In this document: positions 63,290 to 64,000 of the stretch, piece after piece | How positions within the stretch are numbered: the stretch's first letter is position 1 | Layout of the letters: every line of letters starts with the position of its first letter | Assembly (NCBI GenBank): GCA_900466475.1 | Contig: UBMI01000004.1 | Coordinates: 1 to 64,000 of the forward strand | From: Hyphomicrobiales bacterium | GTDB lineage: Bacteria > Pseudomonadota > Alphaproteobacteria > Rhizobiales > Rhizobiaceae | Length of the DNA stretch: 64,000 nt | Direction: 5' to 3' | Program-made: the position numbers and the translations under genes | The notes under the pieces: model-generated | The model's input: the letters and a program-made list of their open reading frames with translations, nothing else | What the model was told of the DNA's origin: nothing | Database searches by the model: none

Positions 63290-64000
63290 ATGGCCGATGC
63301 TCATCAGAAGAATCACGACTACCACATCATAGCTCCGAGCCCGTGGCCGATACTGGCCTCGCTCGGCGCATTCCTGATGGCCTTCGGCGGCGTCGGCTAT
63401 ATGCGCTACCTGAACGGCGGCTCGCTGCATGTTCTCGGCATCGAGTGGGCCCATCCGTGGCTCTTCTTCATCGGCCTCGCTCTCGTTTTCTACGTCATGT
63501 ACGGCTGGTGGTCCGACACCGTGAAGGAAGCCCACGAGGGCGCCCATACCCGGGTCGTGTCGCTGCACTTGCGCTATGGCATGATCATGTTCATCGCTTC
63601 GGAAGTGATGTTCTTCGTTGCCTGGTTCTGGGCCTATTTCGACGCCAGCCTCTTTCCGCATGAAGCCATCCAGGCTTCGCGGCTCGCCTATACCGGCGGC
63701 GTCTGGCCGCCAAAGGGCATCGAGGTTCTCGATCCCTGGCACCTGCCGATCTACAACACCGTCATCCTGCTGCTCTCGGGCACGACGGTAACCTGGGCTC
63801 ACCACGCTCTGCTGCACAACGACCGCAAGGGCCTTATCCAGGGCCTGACGTTGACGGTCCTGCTCGGCGTGCTCTTCTCTTCCGTCCAAGCCTATGAATA
63901 TGCTCACGCTCCGTTCGAGTTCCGCAACTCGATCTACGGCGCGACCTTCTTCATGGCCACCGGCTTCCACGGCTTCCACGTTCTGGTCGGCACGATCTTC
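63290..64000 (+). CDS. ctaE: Cytochrome c oxidase subunit III (cut by window end)
   Basis: 237 residues are visible before the window ends; the family is about 290 long. It starts MADAHQKNHDYHIIAPSPWP and shows at least five of the seven helices. Family signatures are RYGMIMFIASEVMFFVAWFW and FMATGFHGFHVLVGT, including the conserved glutamate in the SEVMFF helix. Subunit III stabilises the oxidase core and proton uptake. The ATG at 63290 follows GGAGAAGGAAGACACC. The gene continues beyond 64000. Confidence 0.96.
   Translation, partial: MADAHQKNHDYHIIAPSPWPILASLGAFLMAFGGVGYMRYLNGGSLHVLGIEWAHPWLFFIGLALVFYVMYGWWSDTVKEAHEGAHTRVVSLHLRYGMIMFIASEVMFFVAWFWAYFDASLFPHEAIQASRLAYTGGVWPPKGIEVLDPWHLPIYNTVILLLSGTTVTWAHHALLHNDRKGLIQGLTLTVLLGVLFSSVQAYEYAHAPFEFRNSIYGATFFMATGFHGFHVLVGTIF

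Overview
The window looks like ordinary chromosomal DNA of a Rhizobiaceae bacterium (Rhizobium/Agrobacterium/Ensifer group, Alphaproteobacteria). This rests on high GC, on rhizobial marker families (BA14K, DUF6101, DUF1217, DUF1344, IalB, Atu4866, bioMNY as one operon) and on rhizobial gene neighbourhoods: tlyA with an RlmD-like methyltransferase, xseB with a histone-deacetylase-like gene, aroC-ribB, fabI next to a dnaJ-like gene, and tldD-ialB-ctaCDB-ctaG-ctaE. I see no tRNA, rRNA, IS element, prophage, CRISPR array or integrase gene.

Layout. 0-11 kb: DUF523 protein, LysR regulator divergent from a tautomerase, glyS, tex, cfa, a phosphatase, a MipA/OmpV porin-like protein, ubiA and a DUF6101 protein. 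11-18 kb: a giant protein built from about ten DUF1217 repeats, then a GlcD-type FAD oxidoreductase and a Sua5-type enzyme. 18-25 kb: an unrecognised protein with a perfect CtrA-type box, a GbcA-like Rieske oxygenase, BA14K, a CorA/ZntB-type transporter and an acyl-CoA dehydrogenase/enoyl-CoA hydratase operon. 25-38 kb: a self-regulated ArsR-SRPBCC operon that appears leaderless, two RNA methyltransferases, a chemoreceptor, an AraC-SDR-Atu4866 cassette, dxs, pirin, SDR, xseB, a deacetylase and a thioesterase. 38-52 kb: bioMNY, a YcaQ-like glycosylase, aroC-ribB, a large GGDEF-EAL sensor, DUF1344, a phosphatase, fabI, a J-domain protein, a lipoprotein and pdxH. 52-64 kb: polysaccharide deacetylase, D,D-carboxypeptidase with SPOR, MazG-like, an unknown membrane protein, the tldD-GNAT-maiA set, IalB and the aa3 cytochrome oxidase operon, cut in ctaE by the window end.

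Together the genes cover housekeeping (translation, isoprenoids, aromatic amino acids, riboflavin, fatty acids, respiration, envelope) plus a few stress, transport and signalling functions. I found no clear new multi-gene system. The most interesting signals are non-coding or architectural: MITE-like intergenic repeats whose hairpin arms differ between copies but still pair, two of which supply the stop codons of neighbouring genes; a likely leaderless ArsR promoter flanked by two operators; a candidate small RNA just upstream of it; the DUF1217 repeat protein; a RibB whose fused cyclohydrolase domain has lost its zinc cysteines; and a His/Asp-rich N-terminus on cytochrome oxidase subunit I.
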